A DNA stretch of 64,000 nucleotides from Ophiura sarsii (GCA_035610835.1 CM069452.1:25983121-26047120), one strand, 5' to 3'. Positions 36,901-43,856 are shown, numbered from the stretch's first letter. Translations and numbers: made by a program. The notes: a model not told the origin generated them from the letters alone.

Positions 36901-39175
36901 GATTTGTTAACAAAATCCAAACTTTAATTGCCCATAACTTGACAATTTGTATTTGATGTTTTGATACAAAGTGATTTTTCAAACATCTGTAACTTTGGTT
37001 AGGAATGTGATATGACATTGACTTTGGTACCAACATGTCCCTTAACATACATATTATCATGATATCAATAACTCAATATTCATATTTCCCTCATTGTCCC
37101 TCATTTACTCGCGTTGGGTCACATATGTTTCATTTTAATTATGCATGTATGTGTCATATAATATAGCCATAGTTCCAACTGCTTTATATAATAGTAGCTT
37201 TTGATAATATATAGTTTTGCTTTTCATAAATGATATGTTATCTGTAAGTATCTAGAATAGATGATATTGGTTTGTACTGTATTGTTTTGAGCAGAAACAT
37301 TGATAAAATAGGAAGAAGGCTCATTGTTTTCACCTGTTTGTGATAGACGCAACACAAATGGAGTGTCTATTCCCATTTTGCAGTTAAAGGGACACAATGC
37401 CATGTTGATTTTTTTTCTAATTTTAATTAATTTACTCCAGGATTCAAGATGAACATTAAAAATTAACATTATTGTTGTTTCTAGTAAAAAAACACCACAG
37501 CAAAACTTGATTAAAACAATGTTTTAAATATGTTGGAATACCACACTTAACCAAATAAAATGCTGGTTGCGGCTCTACCAGCATTTTTGAATCGACGTTT
37601 TGTTTTACAAAGAGGGCTGATTTTTCTTAATCCTTAGGTGTAAGTTCATACATGTAATACAATTGTAAAAATATACAAATCCCAGTTTTTATCATATATT
37701 TTTGTAATTTAGGGCGCTGCCTCCACCATATCTCTCTTAATGCCCCTTTAAGGGATACAAGTTAGATCAGTGTTTGACACCGAGATACTTCTATTTTACA
37801 AGCAACATGTGCAAATATTACAATATCTGTGTTGGGTATTCAGCTGCAAAGAAATTCAGCACTTTTGTCTGTTACGTCTGAGTTCTGCACTTAAATACAT
37901 GTACGTAATAAGTGCAGTTGCCATCGGTGAAAAAGAACAGCACAACTTTGAGCCAACCAACGCATTGGCCCAATTGAATCTATGGCGCTTAGAATGTTAC
38001 CAGGGATGGAACTTTTTTTTCAGCCAGCCAGTTGGGCAGGTAACTCGCAAAAAATACCCGCCCGGCAGAAATTCCACCAGCCAGTGTAACTCCCTTACAC
38101 TGTTGTGAGTTTGAAAATGTTTACCCGCCAGTCGGGCAGGTACTTTTGTATCTTCACCCACCTGACGCAAAACTTACCCGCTATGTGCAAGTGGGCGGGT
38201 GCTATTTCCAGGCTTGAATGTTACCGCCCACACACTGTATTTTGCGTAGAGAGTAGAATCAAACTTGTTACATAATGTTGTGGAATAGTCCCATGCCACA
38301 CTCTCCACATTAATGACAAAATCATGCAAAAGGTCAATATTTTCACAAATTTTGACTAATTTTTGTAAATTTTGTATTTATTTTATGTTACCAGGTCTAC
38401 CAGGTCTCAGAGGATACGAGGGGCTTCCAACAATATAAGGCTAAAGGTAAGTCAGATAAACAAAAAAAACTTAGTATGAAACTCAAGTATGAAATGGATG
38501 CAGGCAAAAGGGTGGTACTTTTAAACTAAAGGGCTTTGGCAACAGAGATTATACATAAAATAGGGGTCTTAAAATATTGTGTCTTATTGCTTGTTTACTT
38601 AATTGGAGTTATGTCCTTCACAATCAGATCAGTGGTGCATGGGGGGGGGGGGGGGGGGGGGGGGGGAGGGGGGGGGGGGGGGGTGCTACAGCCAGCCCAG
38701 TCAGCACAACATTATAACTTTTAATGTTTAAAATAGACTGATGTCAAATATTTTAGCCAATTTTTACATTAAAAGGCTTCATGTGCATCTTGCCCCCTGA
38801 GTTTTTCTTCACAACCGTTTAACCCCCCTCCCGCAATTTTGATGCTGGTGCTGCCACTGTTCACAAGGTTTGCTGCACTCCTCTGGCTATCTAGATTTTG
38901 TCAGGTTGTAACCCAGTACTTTTAGCTTGAGGATGTTGGTGTAAATGAGCTCATGTCTCACTAATTTACATATCGGTCCCCTAATGTGTCTTTCATACAC
39001 ACGTTATCCAAGGATGTAGGCCTACTCTCCTTAAGGTAAAACTGAATTTGGACATAATATGGTATGTCAAGTACACATTCAATCTTAAACATCTTATTCA
39101 TATTCTCATAACATGTTCTTATTGATATTTCAGCAATTAGCGCTTAAGGAGCACCGAGCCGTTGTTTTAAGGTGA
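12286..39175 (+). CDS. TTLL13: Tubulin polyglutamylase, TTLL6/TTLL13 type (whole gene, 19 coding exons)
   Basis: The coding sequence (12328-39175) joins 19 exons, listed separately, into one 3762-nt frame (1253 residues plus stop) with every splice phase consistent. TTLL enzymes use ATP to add glutamate chains to tubulin tails on cilia and neurites. Visible parts: acidic stretch 66-110, basic block 135-144, TTL core about 145-510, basic microtubule-binding extension about 510-630, and a Ser/Asn/Gln-rich tail to 1253. ATP-grasp signatures are [14 protein letters not shown] (259-272), the DGFKLDMR segment (298-305), [10 protein letters not shown] (346-355), and D432, E445 and N447 in FDIMLD and IEVNHSPS. 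Similarity is higher to TTLL13 than TTLL6 (for example [18 protein letters not shown] and EEDELERI), but the two are close and orthology needs a tree. Vertebrate relatives are roughly 800-900 residues, so the tail is long. The first coding exon starts behind an acceptor, so an upstream UTR exon is expected. Confidence 0.88.
12328..12758 (+). CDS. TTLL13: TTLL exon 1 (first coding exon)
   Basis: The exon begins at 12286 behind a TTTGCAG acceptor, with 42 nt of 5' UTR before the ATG at 12328. It ends at 12758 before GTATAG, in phase 2. It encodes residues 1-143: a Gln/Thr/Ser-rich start, an Asp/Glu tract from about 66 to 110, and KRKRRRRK at the end. The basic run just before the catalytic core also occurs in vertebrate TTLL13. 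This is the first ATG of the open frame. Confidence 0.8.
13313..13353 (+). CDS. TTLL13: TTLL exon 2
   Basis: A 41-nt exon between TATTTACAG and GTAAGT, encoding [23 protein letters not shown] is a hallmark of the TTLL6/13 core start. It enters in phase 2 and exits in phase 1. Its last 7 bases and donor recur at 13541-13553. Confidence 0.85.
13347..13700 (+). repeat. Tandem duplication covering exon 2 end and donor, each with a 45-bp palindrome
   Basis: GAATCTGGTAAGTAGAAACA at 13347-13366 recurs at 13541, and the rest of the unit follows in both copies, the second slightly shorter. Each copy contains a near-perfect palindrome (13455-13499 and 13612-13656) centred on GACAATAATTGTC and bounded by CCCCACAT and ATGTGGGG. 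The second copy provides a decoy donor with no nearby acceptor. Confidence 0.85.
13719..13998 (+). repeat. Tandem duplication (~150-bp unit) in intron 2
   Basis: Two copies share CTCATATGAAAG, CCAAACTTAGTGACAATAAT, CTTTGGGTAAGGG, CTCATGGTGTACACAGATTG and AATGACCCCTACATGACCT. No coding content is apparent. Confidence 0.8.
14348..14466 (+). CDS. TTLL13: TTLL exon 3
   Basis: The acceptor is ACAAATAG and the donor GTCAGT; phase 1 in, 0 out. It encodes about residues 158-197 with [20 protein letters not shown], the conserved N-terminal subdomain of TTLL6/13 enzymes. Confidence 0.9.
15441..15675. mobile_element. MITE with CTAGATCTAAAAGGGGGTTA ends
   Basis: Terminal inverted repeats of about 26 bp lie at 15441-15467 and 15650-15675 and enclose about 180 bp with no coding potential, inside intron 3. 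Confidence 0.8.
15886..15928. repeat. Poly-G tract (29 + 12 G split by CA)
   Basis: A G run interrupted by one CA. The length may be an assembly estimate, since such runs are error-prone. Confidence 0.9.
16241..16643 (+). mobile_element. Non-autonomous element, copy 1 (~400 bp)
   Basis: The same sequence occurs in reverse orientation at 42686-43078. The ends AATGGACCCACG and GTAGGTCCATT form a short imperfect inverted repeat. It is GC-rich for this region and has an internal duplication (GCGTCGGTGGTTACGGCGCA and GCGTTGGTGGATACGGCGCA). An 83-codon open frame is present in both copies but matches no family I know. Confidence 0.75.
16960..17090 (+). CDS. TTLL13: TTLL exon 4
   Basis: The acceptor is CCCCACACAG and the donor GTAAGT; phase 0 in, 2 out. 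It encodes [20 protein letters not shown], then [12 protein letters not shown] and FPRTWVLPA, a near-invariant block of TTLL6/13 enzymes. Confidence 0.93.
17575..17731 (+). CDS. TTLL13: TTLL exon 5 (ATP-binding loop)
   Basis: The acceptor is TTTCACACAG and the donor GTATGT; phase 2 in, 0 out. It encodes residues 241-293 with the nucleotide-binding lysine K260 and glycine-rich loop ([14 protein letters not shown]), ending QQYISK. Confidence 0.94.
18240..18625. mobile_element. MITE with GGGCATTGAGAGAT ends
   Basis: Left end TAAATGGGCATTGAGAGAT and right end ATCTCTCAATGCCCCTTTAA are inverted repeats about 385 bp apart in intron 5. The outer ends resemble those of the 37393-37757 element, so they may be one superfamily. 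Confidence 0.75.
18805..18948 (+). CDS. TTLL13: TTLL exon 6
   Basis: The acceptor is CTCTACAG and the donor GTAAGT; phase 0 both sides, 48 codons. It encodes [20 protein letters not shown], then [17 protein letters not shown], the ATP-grasp strand with the conserved K-x-D-x-R residues. Confidence 0.94.
20192..20277 (+). CDS. TTLL13: TTLL exon 7
   Basis: The acceptor is TTGTTTACAG and the donor GTAAAC; phase 0 in, 2 out. It encodes [20 protein letters not shown], containing the TTLL signature HLTNY-x-INK. Confidence 0.93.
20312..20669. mobile_element. Mariner-like MITE in intron 7
   Basis: Ends ACAGGGTGTCTCAGAAT and ATTCTGAGACACCCAGT are inverted repeats flanked by TA on each side, as in Tc1/mariner elements. 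There are about 358 bp with no transposase frame. Confidence 0.7.
21382..21727. mobile_element. MITE with TAGGCCAACAAAAAAAAGAT ends
   Basis: The left end, TAGGCCAACAAAAAAAAGAT then GTTTG, is mirrored by CAAACATCTTTCTTTTGTTG then GCC at the right. It lies just before exon 8 and its right end is within about 70 bp of that acceptor. Confidence 0.7.
21796..22021 (+). CDS. TTLL13: TTLL exon 8 (metal-binding segment)
   Basis: The acceptor is CCAACAACAG and the donor GTAGGT; phase 2 in, 0 out. It encodes residues 370-445, including [20 protein letters not shown], then [20 protein letters not shown] and IE. D432 and E445 are the expected Mg-ATP ligands. Confidence 0.94.
22086..22324. repeat. Near-perfect inverted repeat (~73-bp arms) with tRNA-like loop
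   Basis: Arms 22086-22158 and 22251-22324 differ at only a few positions. The 92-bp spacer holds the tRNA-like sequence annotated separately. The repeat starts about 65 bp after the exon 8 donor. Confidence 0.85.
22188..22258 (+). other. tRNA-like sequence (A-box and B-box), probably a tRNA-derived relic
   Basis: GTGGCCCAATGGATAAGGC fits a tRNA D-arm and A-box; CCTGGGTTCGACTCCCGG fits a T-arm with B-box. The 5' and 3' acceptor ends do not pair and the anticodon arm is unclear, so it is probably a tRNA-derived sequence or SINE head rather than a working tRNA gene. Confidence 0.5.
22991..23172 (+). CDS. TTLL13: TTLL exon 9
   Basis: The acceptor is TGTTAATTAG and the donor GTTGGT; phase 0 in, 2 out. 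It encodes [20 protein letters not shown] (N447 is a predicted metal ligand) and ends [15 protein letters not shown]. Its last 45 nt and donor are tandemly repeated downstream. Confidence 0.92.
23128..23477 (+). repeat. Triplicated 3' end of TTLL exon 9 with donor
   Basis: Three copies of a ~116-bp unit start at 23128, 23244 and 23361. Each has the last 45 nt of exon 9, the GTTGGT donor and intron sequence ending TTTCTTTGCTGTACCA. Copies 2 and 3 are preceded by a CCAG acceptor with a pyrimidine tract. In copy 3, CAAG is CTAG, making an in-frame TAG. Confidence 0.9.
23244..23288 (+). CDS. Possible alternative TTLL exon 9b (duplicated 45-nt exon)
   Basis: Bounded by TTTGCTGTACCAG and GTTGGT. 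It is 45 nt, phase 2 at both ends with no stop, so inclusion would insert a second [15 protein letters not shown] with no frame change. No transcript evidence is available; it may be silent. Confidence 0.35.
24357..24545 (+). CDS. TTLL13: TTLL exon 10
   Basis: The acceptor is TATCCTGATAG and the donor GTAGGT; phase 2 both sides, 63 codons. It encodes [20 protein letters not shown], then [20 protein letters not shown], the conserved C-terminal extension of TTLL6/13 implicated in microtubule contact in relatives. Confidence 0.92.
24714..24888 (+). CDS. TTLL13: TTLL exon 11
   Basis: The acceptor is TTTTGACACAG and the donor GTAAAC; phase 2 in, 0 out. It begins [20 protein letters not shown], a charged helix that is likely the end of the microtubule-binding region, then a Ser/Arg-rich stretch. 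Confidence 0.88.
25305..25553 (+). repeat. Tandem duplication (~126-bp unit) in intron 11
   Basis: Both copies share AAAATTAACAAAACA, GTAACCCAAATAGGTGAACA and GGCTGGCAATTATGGGTGGT. The upstream 24930-25270 stretch is A/C-rich low complexity; its minus-strand 184-codon ORF is compositional. Confidence 0.8.
25614..25805 (+). CDS. TTLL13: TTLL exon 12
   Basis: The acceptor is TTTTTCTCCAG and the donor GTAGGG; phase 0 both sides, 64 codons. [20 protein letters not shown], then [11 protein letters not shown], matches a short conserved C-terminal motif I recall in vertebrate TTLL13. Confidence 0.88.
25963..26133 (+). repeat. Short tandem duplication in intron 12
   Basis: TATTTTGGAG followed by TTAAATTAAAAATGATCAAG occurs twice, about 92 bp apart, each near CCCCATACACC or a variant. 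No coding content. Confidence 0.6.
26243..26498 (-). mobile_element. MITE with TAGTCASYGTCATAATKCTA ends, copy 1
   Basis: Terminal repeats resemble CTGTCATAATGCTATGGA and its complement. A second copy lies in the opposite orientation at 41275-41510. The two share inner sequence around TGATTGGTCAATCG, but the middle is diverged. Confidence 0.7.
26611..27247. mobile_element. MITE with CTGTATAGCGGGA ends (~640 bp)
   Basis: CTGTATAGCGGGATATTTTT then GCGG at the left is mirrored by CGCATAAATGTCCCGCTATA then CAG at the right, in intron 12. No transposase is visible. Confidence 0.75.
27742..28326 (+). CDS. TTLL13: TTLL exon 13
   Basis: A 585-nt exon, phase 0 both sides, between CATACAAACACAG and GTTAGT. 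It starts [15 protein letters not shown]; a nearer upstream acceptor would bring in a stop. It encodes a charged, Ser/Arg-rich tail (692-886) of no known domain, with a short hydrophilic segment [20 protein letters not shown]. The long uninterrupted frame supports it. Confidence 0.8.
30322..30546. mobile_element. MITE with TATAGTTTAATCAGTTCCAA ends, copy 1
   Basis: CTGTAGTTTGATCAGTTCAA at the left is mirrored by TTTGGAACTGATTAAACTAT at the right, in intron 13. A shorter relative lies at 43731-43856. The rest of intron 13 (28327-30787) shows nothing recognisable. Confidence 0.75.
30788..30922 (+). CDS. TTLL13: TTLL exon 14
   Basis: Between TTATGTTAAGCAG and GTGTGT; phase 0 both sides, 45 codons. 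It encodes [20 protein letters not shown], then Asn/His/Thr-rich sequence. Only frame and splice-site consistency support it. Confidence 0.65.
30923..32681. other. TTLL intron 14, no recognised gene
   Basis: Holds a poly-C tract at 31170-31191 followed by ATCAATCAATGTTG, a motif also near 15826 and similar near 54700. No conserved coding or terminal repeat pair was seen. Confidence 0.5.
32682..33114 (+). CDS. TTLL13: TTLL exon 15
   Basis: Between TTATTTGACAG and GTGAGT; phase 0 in, 1 out. It encodes residues 932-1075, rich in Ser, Gln, Asn and His, with [20 protein letters not shown] as the most structured part. No domain recognised; the 433-nt open frame supports it. Confidence 0.75.
33340..33485. 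repeat. Dispersed repeat near exon 16
   Basis: GAATCTGGAAATGTCACTGT, then TACTTTCAATG and TTAAGTGGTTTGACAGTA, also occur at 43980-44110 (and partly at 2700-2762) with changes. The TTAAGTGGTTTTACAGTA end looks like a transposon terminus. It ends about 32 bp before the exon 16 acceptor. Confidence 0.6.
33517..33826 (+). CDS. TTLL13: TTLL exon 16
   Basis: Between CTTTTTTCGTCAG and GTGAGT; phase 1 in, 2 out. Low-complexity tail, with [20 protein letters not shown] and Asn runs. Strong splice sites. Confidence 0.75.
34535..34666 (+). CDS. TTLL13: TTLL exon 17 (boundaries uncertain)
   Basis: Phase 2 in and out. The acceptor chosen is CTCTACACAACACTAG; the one at 34585 (ACATTCAG) keeps the same phase. 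The donor chosen is CGTAG|GTTTAT, which gives [10 protein letters not shown]; the GTATGT at 34622 also fits the phase and is a stronger site. Exon presence is supported by open frame and phase only. Confidence 0.5.
35310..35475 (+). repeat. Dispersed repeat, copy without hAT insertion
   Basis: Shares GTTCAGCACTTTTTTCTGTT, GCACGACCTTTGAGCC, TTGGCCCAAATG and CTATGGCG with 37845-38260. Here AATGTTAC at 35434-35441 is followed directly by TGCCC, an unoccupied counterpart of the hAT insertion site at 38001. Confidence 0.7.
37393..37757 (+). mobile_element. Dispersed repeat, copy 1 of 2
   Basis: The reverse-oriented partner is 57360-57706. Shared landmarks are AATGCTGGTTGCGGCTCTAC (followed by CAGCATT), AACAATGTTTTAAATATGTT and AGGGCGCTGCCTCCACCATA. 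The outer end CTCTTAATGCCCCTTTA resembles the 18240 element. Confidence 0.75.
37845..38260 (+). repeat. Dispersed repeat interrupted by a hAT-like MITE
   Basis: A relative of 35310-35475, split by the 216-bp element at 38001-38216. Confidence 0.7.
38001..38216. mobile_element. hAT-like MITE with 8-bp target duplication
   Basis: AATGTTAC flanks both sides (37993-38000 and 38217-38224). Ends CAGGGATGGAA and TTCCAGGCTTG are imperfect inverted repeats, as in hAT elements. The interior has repeated GGGCAGGTA and GTCGGGCAGG motifs. Confidence 0.85.
38395..38446 (+). CDS. TTLL13: TTLL exon 18
   Basis: Acceptor TTATGTTACCAG, donor GTAAGT; phase 2 in, 0 out. It encodes [17 protein letters not shown], a basic Ser/Arg stretch. 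Confidence 0.65.
38641..38684. repeat. Poly-G tract
   Basis: About 43 G with one A. Length is unreliable in most assemblies. Confidence 0.9.
39134..39175 (+). CDS. TTLL13: TTLL exon 19 (last coding exon)
   Basis: Acceptor TTGATATTTCAG, frame 0, then [13 protein letters not shown] and TGA at 39173-39175. An internal GTGACC could be a donor to a further exon, but the frame closes immediately and nothing convincing follows. Confidence 0.65.
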   Translation, partial: QLALKEHRAVVLR

Positions 39176-39943
39176 CCAGATCTTCCAAAATGAATGTATC
39201 ACAAAGCAATCAGGCGATGTGCATCGATATCCGAAAAGGTTATCAGAGGGACTGAGCTTGTGTGCAAGCAAAACCTAAGGCTCAGGTCCGGATGACCAAC
39301 ATGGACGTTACTGCTATCGGTTCCCAATTTGTGGCAAACGATGGTGCTGAATACCTAGATACAGTCCAGAAGGAAGTCCAGGTGTCAGCTATCCCTGGAG
39401 GAACCAAGTACAATTTACAGTCCCAAAAGAAGCTGGTTTCAGCTATCCCTCGATGTATGATTACCAGACTTAATGTAGCCAGGTATTTATACAGCTGATA
39501 TGATCTATCCCTGGAGGGACCGAGTATGATTACAGTCCCAAAAGACTTTGAGCCATCTCTTGAGACACAAGTGATGGTTACCTGCCAGAATGAAACCAGG
39601 TATTTGTATACACATATCCTCTATCTCTGGAGGGAACCAAGTACGTTTCAGCTTTCCTGTGAGGAAACAAGTAATGGCTGTTCAATCTAAAAGCTCTGCT
39701 CTTCTGGGACTAAATAACCATGGTGTGCACTTTGTGATGATTGTTAACAATATGCTGGTTCTCTGCACCCTCGATCCCCGCGCCAATTCATCCATAGGGG
39801 CAGGTATGGACTTCTCCATTACTTGCGAAAATCGACTCTACACCACATTACGTTGTCGCTCTGTTATCACATACGGGGAATAACAATCAACACAAGTTGT
39901 AGTTGAGGTGACGCATCAAATACCGAATGCATTGTCACTCTGC
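39176..39943 (+). other. Probable TTLL 3' UTR
   Basis: Continues from the terminal exon. It contains repeated TCAGCTATCCCT and GGAGGGACC or GGAGGGAACC segments with no credible reading frame. No strong AATAAA site appears before the 39944 MITE. Confidence 0.4.
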
Positions 39944-40226
39944 CAAGGCTCAAGATAAGCGGGCGCTGGGCGATTTTTAATCTTGGTCCTTCTGCCAAAG
40001 CGCCCGGTAATGCTAAAAAAACAACCGAGCGCTGATATTTTGTCCAAACCAGCGCCAGGGAAGCTTGCCCAAAACATCAAATTTTGCTTAAGCTTATTTG
40101 ATCTAATAAAAGGTTAGCTCCTGGTAGACTAAAAGTAGCTCCCGGTTCACAATAAATCCCCCTGATCCGGGCGCTACTTTTGAAAAAAGTAGCTCCCGGT
40201 TATAACAAGTGTTATCTTGAGCCTTG
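39944..40226. mobile_element. hAT-like MITE (283 bp) with 8-bp target duplication
   Basis: CACTCTGC flanks both sides (39936-39943 and 40227-40234). CAAGGCTCAAGATAA at the left is exactly mirrored by TTATCTTGAGCCTTG at the right. It sits in the likely 3' UTR or just beyond the TTLL gene. Confidence 0.9.
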
Positions 40227-41274
40227 CACTCTGCCATGGCTACGGCGCAATACACCCTGCGTGTGAAGTCCGACGCTGTCGTGGAGGCAGACACAGTGTA
40301 TTTTGTGCCAATCAGCAAATTTGTTATCATTCTAAATATGGCATTGACCGAAGTTATTTGTGGATTATTTGATGTCATTTCATGCATATGCATGACTTTT
40401 ATGCCAGTATATGCGTATTTGTATCTATGGAACCAGCATATGTTTACAAATATTTGATCACAAAGTAATTACTTGTCAGAAATTTGCAGACCACCCAATC
40501 ATTGACTCTATCTTTGCTCAGTAGCAATAATTTATGATCTTACTCTCAGGTTGGAAGAGTAGAGAGTTCTGGTAATTTGGATAACTTGCCAGGCCTCTAA
40601 AATGTGATTAATTGCCCCAGGACAACGTTGCGCATAGAGTGAACAGCCTTTATATCTTATATAGCTTGTGTGTGCCGACTATTGGAGGTGGGTGTGTTAA
40701 TAACAAAAGTCAAGCACACAAAGAAGTTGAAAGAACTGTCAACCACCCCATACATTTGTGTAAAGACAGGGTTTTTAACAAAGAAGTATTTTAACATTGT
40801 GTAACATTTTTTGTAGTGTAAAATTTGGAAATCAAATTCAGGGAAATTGTTGATATACGAAGAACAAATTTTTGTGTATCCTTTTTAAACAAAGAATGAA
40901 AACCTCAGTGTCCACATGGTGCAATATTCCCTTAGTTTGTCATGTTATCCAAAAGTTGAAGTGTATTTTGTGGAGTGTCAACTGATAATTTTCTATATCC
41001 CTTAAAAAATGAATGAAACCAACTTTCAAATGTCATAATTTCCCCTAGTTTTGTCATTTTATATAAAAAGAGCATTCTAATAATTTGCATTATAAGTTCC
41101 CTCTTATTACACTGATTTTCTGACACATATTTTATTTCACATTTATAAACATTGTATATAATTAAATCAATATTTTCTTCTTCCCTGAGATATTGCACAT
41201 GATGCTAACGGAACAAATGGAATGATAAAGGTGCATTATCTTATTGTCAACTTTGTTTACATATCATATTACCA

Positions 41275-41510
41275 TAGTCACTGTCATAATGCTATGGACG
41301 AAATTCAAGCTATTTCACCAGAGTGTGATTTGTTGTTGTTCCCGGGGAGGCGTCCAAATGCATGAGATGCCCGAAGAACTGTGCATGCATACACATGATG
41401 ATTTCATGTTTGACCAATCAGGACGTGCGGTCCTTTTTAAAAGATTCCTCCGGTATGCACTTCCGGTATGTATTGGTGGAGTTTCTTCCATAGCATTACG
41501 ACGCTGACAA
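41275..41510 (+). mobile_element. MITE with TAGTCASYGTCATAATKCTA ends, copy 2
   Basis: Opposite in orientation to 26243-26498, with terminal repeats CTGTCATAATGCTATGGA and TCCATAGCATTACGACGCTG. Confidence 0.7.
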
Positions 41511-42118
41511 TCATGGAAAGATATTGTAGGTGTCGAGCATATTTGATTGATACGGTGCCTTTTACTTGTGTAAAGGTATTTCTTAACCCCATCACAGCAA
41601 CACTAGGCCTGTAGCCTTGTCTTCTCATTACGCAAAAGATGTTAATCTATATCTTACAATTGTTATTACCCAAAGCACACTTACAAATATGCATTTAGTG
41701 AATTTAAATGCTCAAAATGCATCTTGCCAATGCTGCCTTTTGTTGATTTTAGCAAGTCTATATTCCTTTGCATAGCTTTCCCCTTTGTATATAATAGTAC
41801 ACACAAAAGGAACATAGCTTCATTACATTGTTGGGGATTTTGTGTGTGAACACATCCAATGTGCCTGGGAAGATGAAATCCCTTGAAATGAATTGATAAT
41901 GTTAAGGAATTATGTAGAAGTCATAGAGTGGACTATGACTTCATTATGCATCCGCTATTATAGTGATTATAAGTTTATTGCCTGATTCTCACATGTCATC
42001 GATTTATGGGGTCAGATTCAGCTTCAAATAATGAAGGTTTTTTATTAAGATTTCTGTTTTAAGATGTCGATTAGGTAGTAAGATGCACATTCTTCCAAAT
42101 CTTTTCAAGCATTCATTA

Positions 42119-42480
42119 TGTTTACTGTATCAAAATGTCAATGTGAACATGTAATCGGTGGAGGAACTTGGCGGGTTAGACAGAACTTTAAACAATAAGT
42201 ATTTTATAAGAGTATGATTTCCGTCCAAAGAATGTAGATATATGCGAGTTAGATACAAGTCTGTTTAAATGTCATTAAGGTTCATGATATTACTGTAACA
42301 AAATGTAAATGTGAACTTGTAATTGGTGGAGGAACTTGGTGGGGTTAGATAGAACTCCAAACAATTGGTGGAGGAACTTGGTGGGGTTAGATAGAACTCC
42401 AAACAATATGTATTTTTAAATAAAAGTGTGATTTCTGTCCACATTTGTTATGCAAGATTAGACACAAATCCATCCAGTTT
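42119..42480 (+). repeat. Imperfect tandem repeats around GGTGGAGGAACTTGG
   Basis: The 43-bp unit with GGTGGAGGAACTTGG, GGTTAGATAGAACTCC and AAACAAT occurs twice at 42321-42406. A diverged larger copy of the region lies at 42119-42230. Confidence 0.7.
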
Positions 42481-42685
42481 TCATAAAGTGCTCTCTAGTC
42501 TATATTTTACCAAAATAAAAACATGTAAATATCATTCCGTCCGTCTAGATAATAGAGATTTGTGATTGTTTTTTAATTTTAGCAAATACAATTTCCAATG
42601 ATCTTATTTTATTTTATTGAATAATTTTAAAAATAATAGGCCTACATGTATGTAATATTTTTTACAGTGCTTCATCGGCAATTGC

Positions 42686-43078
42686 CAATGGACCTACGGC
42701 ACATAATCTCCTGGCCACAGTTCGACATACGTGGGCGCACTTCGATCAGGCTGCGCACGCATGCTTGAACTCACAAAATACTGCCAACCAACAACACCAA
42801 AGCACCTGATTGGTCAAATTTAAACTGAAGCCTTTTTAACGATCGTCACGCTGCGCCGTATCCACCAACGCAGTGCTCCCGCTGCGCCATAACCACCGAC
42901 GCAGTGGGGCGCGATGGCGCGTGGAAAAGCTCATGAGTTTTTCAGTTCTCACGTTTGAGCACCAACCAATCAGAGCCTTGAGGTCGAGATGACGTAGTGC
43001 GCACAACAGAGATCCAGGGGACCGTTTTGGGGTGAGGTTGAGCAGGCGTACTTTACGCGAGCTCAACCTCATGTGAAG
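42686..43078 (-). mobile_element. Non-autonomous element, copy 2 (~390 bp)
   Basis: Reverse complement of 16241-16643 with about ten substitutions and small indels by eye; same ends and same 83-codon frame. Confidence 0.75.
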
Positions 43079-43675
43079 TGCGCGCATCTTGTAATATTTA
43101 GGAATAACAGGGCTAGAATTTTGTTTGCATGCATTAATTCTTCACAAGGAACGTTTGAATCATTGTTTAATGTTGTTATAACATTGATGCTTACAAAGTA
43201 TGGACTTATAAATGATTCCTTCAAAGATATTTTATGAGAATGAAGACTTATTCGTACACTTTGTCCTTTATTGAATAGGATATTTATAGTCCAAGCTGAA
43301 TAACTGTTGCTTACTGAAAAGAGAATATATGAAGAGTTCCTTTGCAAAAAACCCACAGGTAAACGCCATCTGTCAAAACTGAACTTGACATGTTATACAG
43401 CTATCTTTGTTATGCACTCTTCAATATTCAAACATTTGTGGCAAAATCTGACAATCCGCATCATAAATACACTACCAATGCATGCTTCATAGTTAATTTG
43501 AGAGCAGCAGCATGGCATGGTCCGTTCAATTTTGACATGCCATTTACCTGTTTGTTATGTTACCTATGAGTAAGGTGTATCACAAATTAGCCTTTTCGTA
43601 AGTATTCTGACTTAGAAACTTTGTCCGCATTTTGAGAAAGGTGAAATGAAAGCAAAGGTGTTACATAGAGTCTAA

Positions 43676-43735
43676 CAATATTGGGATTCGAACCCAGGAG
43701 CTTTCTGTGCCAAAGCGAATGTCATAACCACTATA
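43676..43735 (-). other. tRNA-like sequence (B-box), probably a SINE or tRNA relic
   Basis: On the minus strand, GTGGTTATGACATTCGCTTT, then CTCCTGGGTTCGAATCCC, resembles a tRNA D-arm and T-arm. The acceptor ends do not pair and the inverted-repeat element at 43731 abuts the 5' side, so it is not a clean tRNA gene. Confidence 0.4.
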
Positions 43736-43856
43736 GTTTAATCAGTTCCAAATCAGCGAGAAATATTCAGTTTTTATCACTCGGCGCATATAAATAATCC
43801 AAGCGTATGCGTGCGATTATGTCCACACGCACAATTTGGAACTGATCAAACTATAG
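43731..43856. mobile_element. MITE with CTATAGTTTAATCAG ends, copy 2
   Basis: CTATAGTTTAATCAGTTCCA is mirrored by TTTGGAACTGATCAAACTAT then AG. The interior shares GCGAGAAATATTC and a GCGCATA segment with the 30322 copy. Confidence 0.75.

Noticed and set aside
43676..43735. A minus-strand tRNA gene
   Set aside because: B-box is present but the stems do not close and a MITE abuts the 5' end.
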